64,000 bases of DNA from Mycteria americana (Eukaryota; Chordata; Aves; Ciconiiformes; Ciconiidae), in assembly GCF_035582795.1 (NCBI RefSeq), contig NC_134373.1, positions 11,457,501 through 11,521,500 of the forward strand. Direction: 5' to 3'. The notes under the pieces were generated by a model, which ran no database searches, had not been told where the DNA came from, and was given only the letters and a program-made list of their open reading frames with translations. How positions within the stretch are numbered: the stretch's first letter is position 1; the number at the start of each line of letters is the position of its first letter. Both the position numbers and the translations under genes were made by a program. Positions 1 through 60,470 of the stretch are shown piece after piece.

Positions 1-3000
1 ATTGTAGTCTGGTTTTGGTAGCTTCACACCAGGAAACAAATCAGAAGTAATACCCTATCCAAACAATTAATTAGAAAGTACACTTATTTTCACAGTAATT
101 TGGTTTGACACTCATGCAATCAACCCTTTGTTGACACGAAGTAGACTAATAACTATTTTGATTAAAATAATTATGAATTTCATACGTCACCCTTGTCCGA
201 GCCAAAATTCTGACTTTGTAATTTATTGTTTATATTTATTTCATGTATCTTTTTCATGTTTACCTGGGCACATAGAGAAGGGATTAACTATCTAAGCATA
301 TTCTTTCCTGACAAACATTAGCTTTTATTAAACTAGTTTATAAAACTTGTGGTTAGAAAGTGGAGAAAGCGTTTACCTTTTTTCCTCAATAACTGAAAAA
401 TAATTAACTGAAATCTAAATTTAAAAGCAAAGATCCTGCAGTTGTGCTTACCACAAAAGAAGAAAGATACAGAATAAACTGAAGATGTTACAAATGAGAA
501 AAAGAATCTCTGGGTTATCATTTCGATTAGACAGACCTTCAGTATCAACTTGGAAGCAAAGATTACCAAAAAATATCCAAAATAAAACATATTCTTTAGA
601 AATGACAATGACAGCAACTATTGGTGAACTTAGAATCACATTATTTTGACATTTTTCCTGTTACCATGTATGTTGGTTTCCTTCTACTGTGTGCCTTGAT
701 TTTCTTTTAGCACTGTTAGCTTCCACTGTTAACATGTTAATGAACATACCACATCCCGACCATAAAGTGTTTGTTTTATCAAAGTGTATTAAAATATGTT
801 TAATGTTCTGTGCTACCAGGAGCATGTTTTACACTTGACTATGACAAAAGCAGGGCTTTTCCAATGAAAATAATCATATTTCCCAAGTAGAAATATCAAG
901 CTGTGTTCAAGGTGAGCAGCTTTTCTTGTCTGAAACACATTTGATGTAAAATTTCTATTGGTCATTCATCTCCTGCACTTTTTCTCCACACTCTCTGTTA
1001 AAGGATTAACGATTTATATACTTGTGATAGGGTATGGTCTTTCTATGCCTACTAGATTTTGTAACTAAGATAAGGGGGCGGGGGGGGGAATCTATTAGTC
1101 ATTTCGTTCTTACAAAATGGATGACAAATATGGGGAAATGGAAGAATACCATATTAAAAGAAACAATTTAGTATCACAGCATAAGTTGTACTGCTGGGCA
1201 AAACTGTCTTCTCCACAACAAAGCAGGGTCAATTTTATAAACAAACCCATTACTAGGGCCCAAAGACTTTATGACAGGCCCAATGAAATATACTACAGGA
1301 TAGTATTAAAGGAAAATCTTTTTTTTAAGTGTTAAAAATCAAGATCCAAAAATCTGGATGGACCATAAATAATTTAAACAAAAGTGAAGCAGAGCTTTGA
1401 GCAAAACAAGACCGAGAAAGCATGTATCATTTGCATGCTCCTACATAAACACAAAAGAGTTACTGTATATCTCAAGTTAGATGTACTTGACTACACTGGA
1501 GACCTGAACAACGAAGGCAAAACCAGCAAAATGAAAATGAATGAGGGAGGACATGGGTGTTTCCGCATTTCTCTCAAGCGTGATATATAAATTGAGGGAA
1601 GAAATTAATATTTCTCATAATAAAAAAGGAAATAATTCTTAAAATCATATTTAAAATTTTAAATTACCTTACTACTGCTGAACTTAAATCCTTTTATAAT
1701 TCTTTCTGTATCCAGTAAGAATTTCAAACAAAGCTACTTTATTGGAGAACTAACAGAATTAGGCTATTACAATTCCCACATACTCTAGGCCTAACCTACT
1801 GTTAACCCTTAAATCTGTCCCACAATGGATAACTAATTACAGTGACATTGTGGCGTCATGCTCATTTGTCAGTGTTTTTACTTGTAACATGCATCTGTTC
1901 TGTACCGACATAATAATCTACTTTAATTCTATTTATTAGCCTTACGTTCCTTAGCCTTCTTTTGCTGTTTACAAGTCGCTAATGTGATACTTCCCATCTT
2001 CAACTTATAAAATTTTTCATGGTTTTGGGATATGCTAACAAGCAAAATATTAGTATGTGCAAGGCTATTTCATCTCTAAATCAACATATATTTGTTATTC
2101 TATGAAAGTGAAAAATATATAGTATTACTTCATAAATATAGAGTTAATTTCTGTACACTAAATTCTTAACATTGCTATTCTTAAACACTGAAACTTACAG
2201 AAACAACTAGTGAAGATGCTGCAGTTTTCCGAGACAACTTCTCTAAATTTATTTCCATTATTTCAAAATTTATGAAAATCTACCTTCATGCTTATGACTT
2301 GTTTTCAGGAACAAGTGTGTAAGTTAGGCAGAATTTTAATTAGATTAGAGTAACAGTGTCCAGAGACATATGTTCAGTTTCTAATTCATTACGTTTTCAT
2401 ATAACTTTGGGCAAGGCAATTACCTCTTCCGTGCTTCGGATTTCTAAGGCTCTTTCTTAAACTTCCTAAAGGAAAGAGCCTCCATATTACTTTCATGCCC
2501 TCATGGATGTTTTCTTACAGAAATTACCTCATTTTATTCCATTATAAAATTACACAAAAATAAGTATTATGCACTGAAAATATAATTGCAACTAATATGA
2601 CTGCTAAAATATACCTATTACTATCCAAAACAACTCGTGAGAGTTTTTGACGTTGTGAGTGTATAATTGCACACAAGTTGCCATGGCTGTATATGAAGAA
2701 ACAATTCTTTTTCCAAATAAGATCTTTCCACTAATGTTTAAAAAGGTACACATGAAGGACAATGTTTTCACAGTTTCCAAACTTCTATATACACCAGCAC
2801 AGATCCCTTCTTCTTTTTCTAACAGGACACACAAATCTCACAGCTGCCAAAGAAGACTGCAAACTTTTTGTAATGAAGTTCACAGCTCACATTAGCATTG
2901 GGCATGTCTGGTTCAATCAGAGGTATATTAAACACGCCTATCCTGCAGCAACAGATTAGAAATCCAATCCAAATGGCACATATTAGGACACAGACTGACT

Positions 3001-3480
3001 GTGTTAGTGCGTCCTATAAATCAGAGGAGCAAGTTACAGTTCATTTTCTCCAGCTCAGTTCCATACTGAGATCAACTCAGGACAAGAAAGAATGTGGGCC
3101 ACTTGGTCTATTTACTGTTTTGCACATTTTAAATGAAAATCTAAATTTTCTCTTATAAAGAGGACACTATTAGTACCTACCTATTTCATAAGAATATTTA
3201 TAAGGTACTCTGAAATCTTGAATACATGATATATAAAAATAGTATGTTACCATTTCAAGCGGTAGTCTTGGCAGAAACTTGCATTGGTCTAAACTACCAA
3301 AACCCAAACGCTTGCTATATTTGCTATGAAGGAACAGTTAAGACTAAGTTTTAAAATTATTACAGGCTGGATTAAAAAAGTTTTTGGTCCACCTCTCTGA
3401 TAAACCTCTCATATAGTATTTTTATCAACTTGTAATTTTAGCGACCTCTTTACATTACTAAAAATCTGTATGTTTTCTAC
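1..3480 (-). other. DNAH7: DNAH7 intron 27 (partial)
   Basis: AT-rich, with no exon matching the expected AAA2 start and no recognised repeat except a G-rich run (1074-1088). Short open frames look like chance. Confidence 0.75.
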
Positions 3481-50669
<47,189 letters not shown>

Positions 50670-50711
50670 GTCTGCGCGGGCGAGCCGGCGCCGCGGTGTT
50701 GGGACGACGCC

Positions 50712-50724
50712 GTTACCTAGCAGC
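50712..50724. promoter_or_regulatory. RFX X-box-like motif upstream of DNAH7 ATG
   Basis: GTTACC-T-AGCAGC matches the two-half-site RFX consensus GTNRCC / RGYAAC with a one-base spacer at 11 of 12 positions. It lies 43-55 bp upstream of the DNAH7 ATG. RFX2/RFX3 binding to such boxes, with FOXJ1, drives many motile-cilium genes; binding here is inferred from motif and position. Confidence 0.6.
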
Positions 50725-50874
50725 GCCGAGCGCGAGCGCGGCCGTTGGCCGCCACCGCCCGGGCCGCGCGCACAGCGAATCCCAACGGCCGGGCGCGAGC
50801 GGCGCGGGGAGCGGCTCGGCCCGGGGAACAGAGCGGGCAGCGCCGGCCGCGCGCTACTGTCACTCCTGGCCTTC

Positions 50875-53800
50875 TGCGCCAAAACACGGCATAGCTAATT
50901 ACAGCTGCTTCGTTATCCTTCCAGCGCGTATCGCCTTACGTAAGCAGCAGCAAACTTGCGGTCTGGCGGAGGCCTCACCCGGAACCTGCTGCAGGGGAGA
51001 ACGAGAGAGAAACGTCAGGAAGAGCTTGCTTTCTGCCCTCCAGTTAGCTAACAAAGCCACAGCTGCACTTGGTGAAGTACCCTGACGTTTCAGCAGGGCT
51101 ACCTGCTCAGGTGTTACCGACTGAAGACATGCAATTTCCTAGCTGATAAACAACAGAGAACGGGTTACACCCGTGACGGCTGTTTTTAAGCTATTGCAGT
51201 ATCTTTGCTGCTACGGCAAGCTGAATTTCAGCTTTGCTGTTACTTCACCGAGATTGTCTTCCAGTAGAAAATGCTTGATACCCTTTTCAGGCCTGCCAAT
51301 TTCAGGAACACAAGGATAGTTAAAATTGCTTTTGAGTAGCACGTACCATGTGCTGCTGTTTAGGCAGGCATTCCTTCCTACCTTTTAAATTAAGCCATGT
51401 GTACCAATAAGTGAATGCAGCTGCTTGTCTTTAGGCAAAGCAGTGAGAGGTGTGCTCCAACTAAACATGCAAAAGAACTCAGCCATGCTTGCAAAATCAT
51501 TCTTAATAAGCTCTAATGGCTGGACTGGGGCCTCTAAACCACAACAGCAACCAAAGGTTTTTCAGGTGCCGCACCATGCATCAGCCCATCTTGTGCACAA
51601 TAGACATAGTATTTAAACAACCTGCCACCCGCCCACCCCCCGAGTCAGTAAATTAAAGAATACAAGAAAATATAAATAAAAATCTCTTTCAGTTTCATTG
51701 GTAGTCAGTGGGTGTTCCCTGCATTACGAATCTGCTGCTTTGACCCATCTAAATAAAATACTGGTATGGTTGGTATGACTCCTAACACTTTGCTGTGACC
51801 AGGTTTGGATTTCAATGGGATCTGAGACAGCTGTTGCCATATTAGGTAGTTTGTGAATTTTCAATGAGAGGTTTTGTTATGTTTTCACAGCAGCAATACA
51901 TAAAAGGTAGCACTACAGTTTACAGTGGAGTTAGCCTGCTGGAAAATCCCTATAAATGAGCTCTGATTCAGGCCTGTAACCAATCTTGTGAACTGTACAT
52001 AGAGCATTGTAAGAGTCTATATATCGAGTTTTAAACATAAAAGCCCCTTTGTTAAAATACCACAGGCAAAGAACCAGTAGGGTATTTTTGCTTTGTCCAG
52101 CTGTAGAAAATTCAACTTCACTTGGAATTCCCAGTGCATTTTCTAAAAAAGTACCAAAGCCTGGTTTTGATTTTGAAATGAGAAATTCCCTCATACTTAA
52201 CATATCTTAGGGAGATTCAAACAAGCTGTACGCTGTACTGGCTATAATACATAACAGTCTAGCTGGAAAGCACGCAAAGGGAAATCCTTGCTATTTCTCT
52301 TTAATACTGAGTCACTCAACTATTAGAAACTATATCTACAGAAGGCAGTAGCACATTCAGCGCACATCGCCATACGCTGTTGGGCATTGCAATTCCTTTT
52401 GCTAGAAAGTAGCATTTTGTTTTTTCATTATCTGGTTAGGAAACTGGAAATAGCACACCTGCTTGTACTCTTCAGAGGAGGAAAGACACAGGTTGCTAGT
52501 ATTAGGAACATTATAGAGAAAATCAATTCTTGTGTATATAGTATTTTTCATTATCAGAAGAACTTCTTACAGAGAACTAAGAACTTCTATGTTGCTGTAT
52601 ATTCTTTTTCCTTTTTTCCCCACATTTCATTCTTTTCCTGCTGTGACCAGTTAAACACAATTTATTTACATAAATGTGATACCAGCTGATTTTAATCACC
52701 TTTCCAAGGCCATAGGACGACACAGGAAAAAAAAAAATGGCCTTCCCATGCTTGGTTAACATCTCACTTTCATCTGAAATCTCATCGTCATACCTAACAA
52801 AACAATCTAAATCTAACTCCAGAGGTAAAAATAAGATCAAAAGAATAAAATGGTGAAAGGATGAAAAGAAGGGAGTACACACAAATATAAAGTGAGTACT
52901 CCTCAGCATCTGTTTTAGAACTGTACTAAAAGCAATTTAAAAAATGGAGCAGACTATTAAAAAAAAATCCATCATTACCAGCCAAAGTCAACAGAACACA
53001 GGCATTCAGTATCATACAGTTCATATATTGTTACATAATAAAAAGTTGAGCAAAGATTGGTGCATCAGTGCAACAAAAAAGGATCAGTGACGCAGTAAAA
53101 TTAAATACAGGAAGGAAAAAAGGCCATAGATAATGTTTTTATCACTAAGTTTTCATTTTCTGAAAGATTCAGTGACATGCAGTTTTTATTCCACCTTGAT
53201 GCCTCAGTTAAATTCTGGAGTGCCAGTAATCAAGAATAGATTTCTTTCACCCTTCAAACAGAGGCAAAAGTATTAAACAGTAGATAATGTGGTTTACTCC
53301 ATGCAATTAACAAAACTTAAGCCAAAATACTATGTACAGTGAAGTATTTTACTGACCAGATGTTTTGTTTTAAATGTGAAAAAAGCGATCCTTTAATTTT
53401 TAACCGAAGTACTTACTGGCATGCTTTGTATGTTTTGATTAGAGCAAATAAATAATGTTTGAAAGTACAACAAATGTAATAACTCCTATGTGTACAAAAA
53501 TTCAAATTCTCACATTTGGGTAGTGCTTTAAAAATAATTTCAGGAAGGAGTTTTTTCTTCCCCAGAGGTTTCAGATGACAGACTGAAAAACATTAACTAG
53601 TATGAAAATGGAACAAGATGTTTGAATGCAATGGAATCACAGCTTCAACTCATCTCTCAAAGTTGTATTCCTAAATCACTCCAGCGGTTACGGCAATCTC
53701 AACTGAACACTAAGAGTACATACTGGAACTTACTCCCGCATAGTACCTTTTCTTGTACTCCGCTTTGTCTAAAATATCTTTTGTCTCTATTTTTTTTCTT

Positions 53801-56221
53801 AAACATGTATGTGTATATATATTTTTAAGTTCTCTCACATTTACCCGTGATGGACTCACTATAGTTGTATATAAAAAAAGTAATTGATCTCACATTGTTC
53901 AGATTAAAGACCTTTAATGAAGCAAGCAAAGCTTTCTTATAGTGGGGGAATTGATAATGATTGATCATTGATAATGATTTTGGTAAAGGAAAAGTTTTAG
54001 TCATCAAAATTCAAGTTTAAGGGTTTTAAATCAAGACTTGATACTTAAACTCTGTTGTGTTCATAGGCAGGACTTGAATTTTGGACAGCACTTAAAATGC
54101 AACTACACACAGTAATTATTTCAAAAAATTAATTTAACACTTCAACTCACCATGAATGGTGAGACATTACACTTCAGGCAAGTTTTCAGTGGGGAAAAAA
54201 AAGCATACATTTTTCAGTTCAAGAATCATTTTAAAGACAAAAACAGGTCTATGTGTTTTCCTTGTATACCTTATTTTTGCCATACCTAGACTAACAATAT
54301 GGAAGCACAAATACAAGCAGTGGTTTTGTAAGAAAGAAGTAATTCCTATGAAATACTAGAAAATTTCCCCCTATCTGAAAAAGATTTTTTTAAACTTTAT
54401 GATCTTTATTAAGTCAGGTCTTGTTATGCATATCTCGAGTATGGAATAATTAATGCACGAAAATCAAACTGAAGACAAGACTAAAACAGTATTTTCTTCC
54501 CTAAAAGAAGAGTGATAATTATTTACATGTTGTTTATAAAAATCATTCTCAGAAACATGCTGTGCATTAAGAAGCGTGTGTTCAGTCAGATGAGTCTTCT
54601 GCTTATATCACAATGGAACTACTGACCATCAAGGAAAGATCACTTTGCAAATTGTTTTGGAACAGGCACCACAGTAACAGCACAGATGTATAACACAGTT
54701 CTACACTTATTGGAACACAGAAAAGATTTTTAAAGAGAGTGAAGAGATCTGGGGTCATGTGTGTCAACAGAAACATGTTACAGGCCAGAACTTGTATGCC
54801 TATTTCACCTTCACAACCCCTCTGAAAGAACACCAGAATGAGCTCGAGCACCTATCAGTGCCAGTTTAAAAAAGAAAAAGGAGCCTTTATTTACTGTCAA
54901 GAATATCATAACAGTAAAGGAAATACGACTACTTTGTGGTCAATATACGTATGCTGACTTACTGACTCTGGCTGCGAACGTGTTTGTCACGGGAACTCAC
55001 TGTTCACTCTTCTCAAAGGTGAAGTCTTCATTTCACTGGCAGGCAACAGTTTTGTCACAGGTGTTACTGGGTCAAAAATCATCCTTTATCTTCCTGTTGT
55101 GAAAGCAACAAAAACTAGCACTGTCGCATGAAATGACTGATTCTTTGAATACTTTATGTAATAGTCTAGCCCTTATTTATTAGGGCTAACGAGGTAAGAA
55201 TTTTTATGTCATAATTCATGTACCTGCTTTTAATTAGGAAATTTCCTTACACTTTCATGCACTGGTAGGTGACGCGGCAATTCAGCTTTGTAATGCTACT
55301 ATTAATTTGGTAGAGTTTTTACACACTGACTTATTCTGTACCTTGCTCGCTTCTCCAATGCTGAGTGGGCCAAGCAGTATTTTCAAGTCTGTCAGCTGCC
55401 AGGTTCTTAAGGCACAGGTTGATTGGTTTCTGAAACAAACACACATTAATTGCATGCGTTTATCTTGCCCCAATTTTACAGTATATTTTTCCGAGTGTAA
55501 CTTACCTTACTTGGCAAGAGTACAAAAACAACTGTCCTGGTAAGAACATGGTCAGCTATTATCTAGACCGTGCATTTTTCTAGTATGTCTCCTTCCTTAG
55601 AAGGCCTTTTGAAAAGAGAAATTTCAAGCTGTCTCAAATCACTACTAGTGTTAAACAGAATAGTTTGTTTTCTAGATGTCTTAAAAAAAAAAAAAAGGAA
55701 AAAAAGGCAGCATTCCTAGTAAGAACCTTCAATGCAGGCAATGTAAATATTCAGATAATTTCTGAACTTAATGCTGCAAGCAACACCAAACCAAGCACAT
55801 GAATACACTATTTCTTTCACTAAAAACAAAGCTCTTTTGTGCATTTCTAACAATGGGAAAGCTTTCATTTCCTCAATGAAATGCGCCTTTGTAGGAAACA
55901 TTGTCCAGGCCACAAAGGGTTACCACCTCTTTTGAGTGTAATTCCTTTTCTAAAGGAAAATTTTTTTTTTTTTTTTTAAATTCAGCCATCTACTTGAAGA
56001 TGAAGCAAATGTACAATTAGTGCCTTAGGAGGCTAATATGTGTAACAAACATTCCATTTAAGTTTCCTTACATGGTCATTCAGCAAAAGGCATTAGAATT
56101 TAACATAAAAGGTATCACCTCAGTAAATACTGCAAGCCATAACTAGACCATTACATATAGGAACATAAACTTTTTTTATATAAAAACCAGGCACATTTAA
56201 AACAGTTCCAGGAAGTTAGCT
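50875..56221. other. Intergenic, DNAH7 upstream flank
   Basis: AT-rich DNA between the DNAH7 CpG island and the CR1 copy. Contains the TTACGTAA site, T/A homopolymers (55681-55694, 55962-55977) and a short TTGATAATGATT direct repeat at 53949-53978. No gene supported. Confidence 0.6.
50936..50943. promoter_or_regulatory. TTACGTAA palindrome (PAR-bZIP/E4BP4-type site)
   Basis: A perfect 8-bp TTACGTAA palindrome about 270 bp upstream of the DNAH7 ATG, at the edge of the CpG island. It is the core recognised by PAR-bZIP and NFIL3-type factors. Function here is inference only. Confidence 0.3.
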
Positions 56222-57460
56222 GGTGAGTTCATGATTCATCAGGAGTAGTCAGCATGGATTCACCCATGGGGAGTCATCCTTGAGCAGCTTGATAAACTTC
56301 TGTGGTGAAATGAGTGGCTGGTAGATGAGGGGAGAGCAGCGGACATTGCCTACCTAGACTTCAGCAAGGCCTTTGACACTGTCTCCTGTAAGATCCTCAT
56401 AGACAAGCTGTTGATCTATGGGCTGGATGAGCAGACAGCGAGGTGGACTGAAAACTGGCTGAATGGCTAGGCCCAGGGGGTGATGATCAGTGGAACAAAA
56501 TCTAGTTAGAGATCAGTAACAAGCAGTGTACCCCAGCGGTCAATACCGGGTCCAATCCTGCTTAACATCTTCATTAATGATGTGGTTGATGGGGCAGAGC
56601 ATACCCTCAGCAAGGCTGCAGATGACACAAAACTGGGAGGAGTGGCTGATACACCCGAAGGTCATGCTGCCATCCGTAGGGATCTCTGGAAACAGGAACT
56701 TCATGAAGTTCAACAAGGAGAAGTGCAAAGCTCTGCACCTGTAGAGGAACAATCCCATACACTGATATATGCTGGGGCCAAACAACTGGAAAACACCATT
56801 GCAGAAAAGGACCTGGGGTCCTGGTGGACACCAAGTTGGGCATGAGCCAGCAGCATGCCCTTGCCACAAAGAAGGCTAATGGTATCATGGGCTGCATTAG
56901 GCAAAGCATCACCAGCAGGTTGATGGAGGTGGTCCTTCCCTTCTACTAAGCACAGGAGTACTGTGTCCAGTTCTGGGTTTCTCAGCACATGAGACACAGA
57001 CATACCTGAGAGTCCAACAAAAGGCCACAAAGATGATTAAGGGACTGGAGCATCTCTCCTATGAGGAAAGGCTGAGGTAGCTGGCACTGTTCAGCCTAGA
57101 GAAGAAAAGGCTCGGCAGGAACTTACCAACATATATAAATATCTAAAGGGAAGGTGCAAAGAAGATGGAGCCAGGCTCTTGTCAGTGGTACCCAGTGACA
57201 GGACAAGAGGGAATGGGCACAAATGAAACACAGGAGGTTCTGACTGAACATAAAGAATTTTTTTTTTTTTCCCTGTGAGGATGACTGAGCACTGGAACAG
57301 CTTGCCCAGAGAGATGGAGCCTCCTTTCTTGGAGATACTCAACAGCTATCTGGACATGGTCCTGGCCAACCAGGTCTAGGTGGCCCTGCTTGAGCAGGGG
57401 GGTTGGACAACATGACCTCCAGAGGTCCCTTCCAACCTCAACCATTCTCTGATTCTGTGA
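56222..57460 (+). mobile_element. CR1 LINE, long 5'-truncated copy
   Basis: Plus-strand CR1 carrying part of ORF2. A reverse-transcriptase block reads DFSKAFDTV near 56357, and the catalytic ADDTKLG lies near 56617, then the C-terminal end and 3' UTR follow to the CR1 terminus GATTCTGTGA. Stops and frameshifts make it non-functional. It lies between STK17B and DNAH7, antisense to both. Confidence 0.93.
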
Positions 57461-57464
57461 AGAA

Positions 57465-60187
57465 ATGAAAACACTTAAGTTTTGAAAAAAGGGAAAGTTT
57501 ATTTTTTTAATATAAAAAGGTAATGAACTGCATAGAAATAGGACTTCAGTCATCTTAAAATGTTACTCATCACTCATTTACACTTTGTAATTCCCAGTAA
57601 TATGGCAGGAAGCAAGATGGGCTAACAATTGTCTACAATGTATGTATTTACATTCAACTGAAGTTATGCATACACAATAATATTTTTAAATAAATCAAAC
57701 GCACTGATCAAAAAAAATCTGATTCAAGGTATATTTTAAGTTTACATTAAGTACAAATAAAGTCTTCAAAACTTAAGTTCCTTGGATAAGACCAATTTTC
57801 ATTTATTTAAATTTAATGATAAGTTAGCTCCAAAAGTAGTAAGAAATGTAAACATCAGATACCACGGTAAAAATCTTAAGGAATAACAACTTTGTGATAA
57901 AGTGCTGGCATATGCTTTCAGCTTTATTTTCCAGATGTTAAAAACAATACTAATGTACGAAGACGTTCACAAGCTTCCCAGTTGCAATTTAAGTTCAGTA
58001 ATATTTTTGCAGAATTTTAAAATTTAACTATTTTATAAACATTTTTTTCTCCTTTTATCTGTTACAGATTCTTGACATTTTCTTCTTTATCTTAAGTGAA
58101 CTTTAACTTCTGAGTATGTATAAAATAGTTTGTATTTTTAATTTACCCAGATCAAATTAGACTCCATGCTGGTAGGAAAAAAAAAAAAAAAAAAAGGTTA
58201 GATAAGACTCCAACTGGGAAAACCCAAGGACTTTGAAAAGTAAAAGGTATAAGGTACCTGAACACAATCCAACAACTGCCTCCAGCAAAGCCATTTTATA
58301 ATTATATATATTATCAGTATCACTGAAAAAAGTTACATGAGAATTAATACATAGAGAAGACTCAGTGTGGTTCATTTATACCTTGGCATCTGAGCTTCAT
58401 CCATGCTGAATGTATCCATTACTTCACTTCACATGAGATTAAGTCTTGGAAAAACTTTTACTTCTTCTGACAAACATAAGCTGAAAGATAATCTTACATG
58501 CCTTACACCTCAGTCAACTTCTCACTTGTTGACATGAGTGTCACCCAAAAGAGACAACAGTCCTGAATTCCCCCATGCATTATGGTGATACTTTATACTG
58601 AAATCTGTTTGTAAAAAAAACCTGTTCCTTCCTTGTGCCAAGAAGGATAAGATACAACCTTTTACCACTCATTATGTTCACCCCTCAATCATATGTTGTT
58701 CCAAAACCTCAATCTGCCTAACTAGTCAGTTGACAAGTCCACAGGCACACTTGAAAAATATTATCAGATTGTGATATTTTACTGTACAAAACAAACCAAA
58801 TCAAAGACAATTAAGTTTAAGCTCTGAGGAGTGGAAAATCCCAGAAGTATTTTAAAGTGCCATTTACTTTCAAAATATTTATAAGAGTTTTAATACATTC
58901 CCTACACAAAAAGACTTCTAGCCTCAGTGTTACGATTAGGATTTTATCTTGTCAGTATTAGTTTCAGGCTGTTAAGGCATGATTGGTATTTGCTCTAAGT
59001 CAAAACTTGGCATATGCATTATTTCCTCAGAGCCCAGAAAGAGGAAGTGGAAGGGATAGAACTTAAAAAAAAAAAAAAACAAAACACAACAAACCCACTA
59101 AACAAACCAAATTTAAAGGCTTAGAACAATTATTAGGTAGTTTGTCTTTACTACTAACACACTGCAGTCCATTTCTCAGAGCGGGCATGAAGCTAAGTTA
59201 CTATGGATAACAATAATTGACAGAAAGATGCACTGCACTTCTAAATTAGATAGGCATAATGAAAAGCTTTTAATTGCAGCTTCACTGGCAAAAATGATTA
59301 TTTTCAGTTTATTCAGTTATTACTTTAAAGAGGCTTTCTGTTTTAGGGTTTTTTGGTGTGGGTTTTTTTTGTTTTTGTTTTAAGATGAGGAATAGGTCAA
59401 TATAGGTAGATGATACTATTTCAGAGGTTTTATGAAAGCAAACTAACAAGTGTATCAAATATTCACATCAGCATGGGACCCTCTCATCCTCTTCAAATAT
59501 AACTTACTGATAAGAAGCAAAGGACCACTAGTACAAGGACTGACAATCTACCCGTTTTCCATTCAACCATTCCAGAGATCCGACACAGGAAAAACACACG
59601 GAGTATGCATTATAATCCCTAAGTGGACCAGATCTATAAGGCAGAAACATCTCCTTAACTACTAATGATCCTAGAGAGAAAGCAGTTTTCCAAGTGGCCC
59701 CAACAGATGTATCATATTCCCAAAACATACCAACGTTAGCTTCCATTTAAAGCGATAAGAATGGTCACAAATAAGCCCAGTAAGACAGCTAGATTCAGCT
59801 TCCCTGCTTAGACCAATTTCTTATTAGGGCTAGTCATAAAAGCGTGCATGTATTCAACCACTGCTTGGCAAAGCTTGAGTTTACACAAACTCATTTTCAG
59901 GTTTTAGTTTGTTCACTCTGGCATCATTTTTGGACTAAAACTTGAAAAGTGCAAAAATATTTAATTATATCTTCTTAAAAAAATAATTCATTTTATTGGT
60001 GCAACAACCCCAATTTCTCAGGAGTTAAATCCATTGCCAGCAACGGATAGAAAAAGAAGCACCAGCATAGAAGAATCAAAGTGCATTTCCAGTATGCCAA
60101 AGCGGCACGAATTGGCAAGCCATAATCTTATATTCGCCACTGGAATAGATTATGCTAAATTCATTTTATAAAAGTCTATATTACACA
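57465..60187 (-). other. STK17B: Probable STK17B 3' untranslated region
   Basis: AT-rich, no coding potential, directly downstream of the STK17B stop. Gene-strand AATAAA signals occur at 57923-57928, 57802-57807 and 57498-57503; the last lies just beside the CR1 copy ending at 57460. Which is used cannot be told from sequence. Contains A/T homopolymers near 58177-58194 and 59065-59079. Confidence 0.45.
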
Positions 60188-60470
60188 TTAACATACGAAG
60201 TCTGTCATGAAGTCTTGGGGATACTGCAATGAATCATCAAAACGGAAACGTTTGGAGACTGTACTGCTGTCCTCTGGAATGTTTTCTTTGTCTTCCTTGT
60301 TGCTACAGGTACCATTACAAGTGGATTTTATATTCCGCTCTTCCGAGCATTTTGTTGTGTGTCCTGGCATCAGAGAAGAGCAACAAGTGTCTTCAGGGCT
60401 ACATAAGAGTATGAACTCCCCTTGCTGCAACCACAAATGAGAAAGACAGGCCTCTGCTGTGGGTCTTTCC
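60188..60470 (-). CDS. STK17B: STK17B last coding exon with stop codon
   Basis: Begins after TTTCAAAG in phase 2, giving EERPTAEACLSHLWLQQGEF (end of the kinase domain), then a Ser/Cys-rich stretch and the tail KENIPEDSS, SKRFRFDDS, ending with a Cys before TAA at 60188-60190. Confidence 0.96.

Noticed and set aside
56526..57030. Several frames of 70-109 codons on both strands
   Set aside because: All are fragments or antisense shadows of the CR1 ORF2 copy at 56222-57460.
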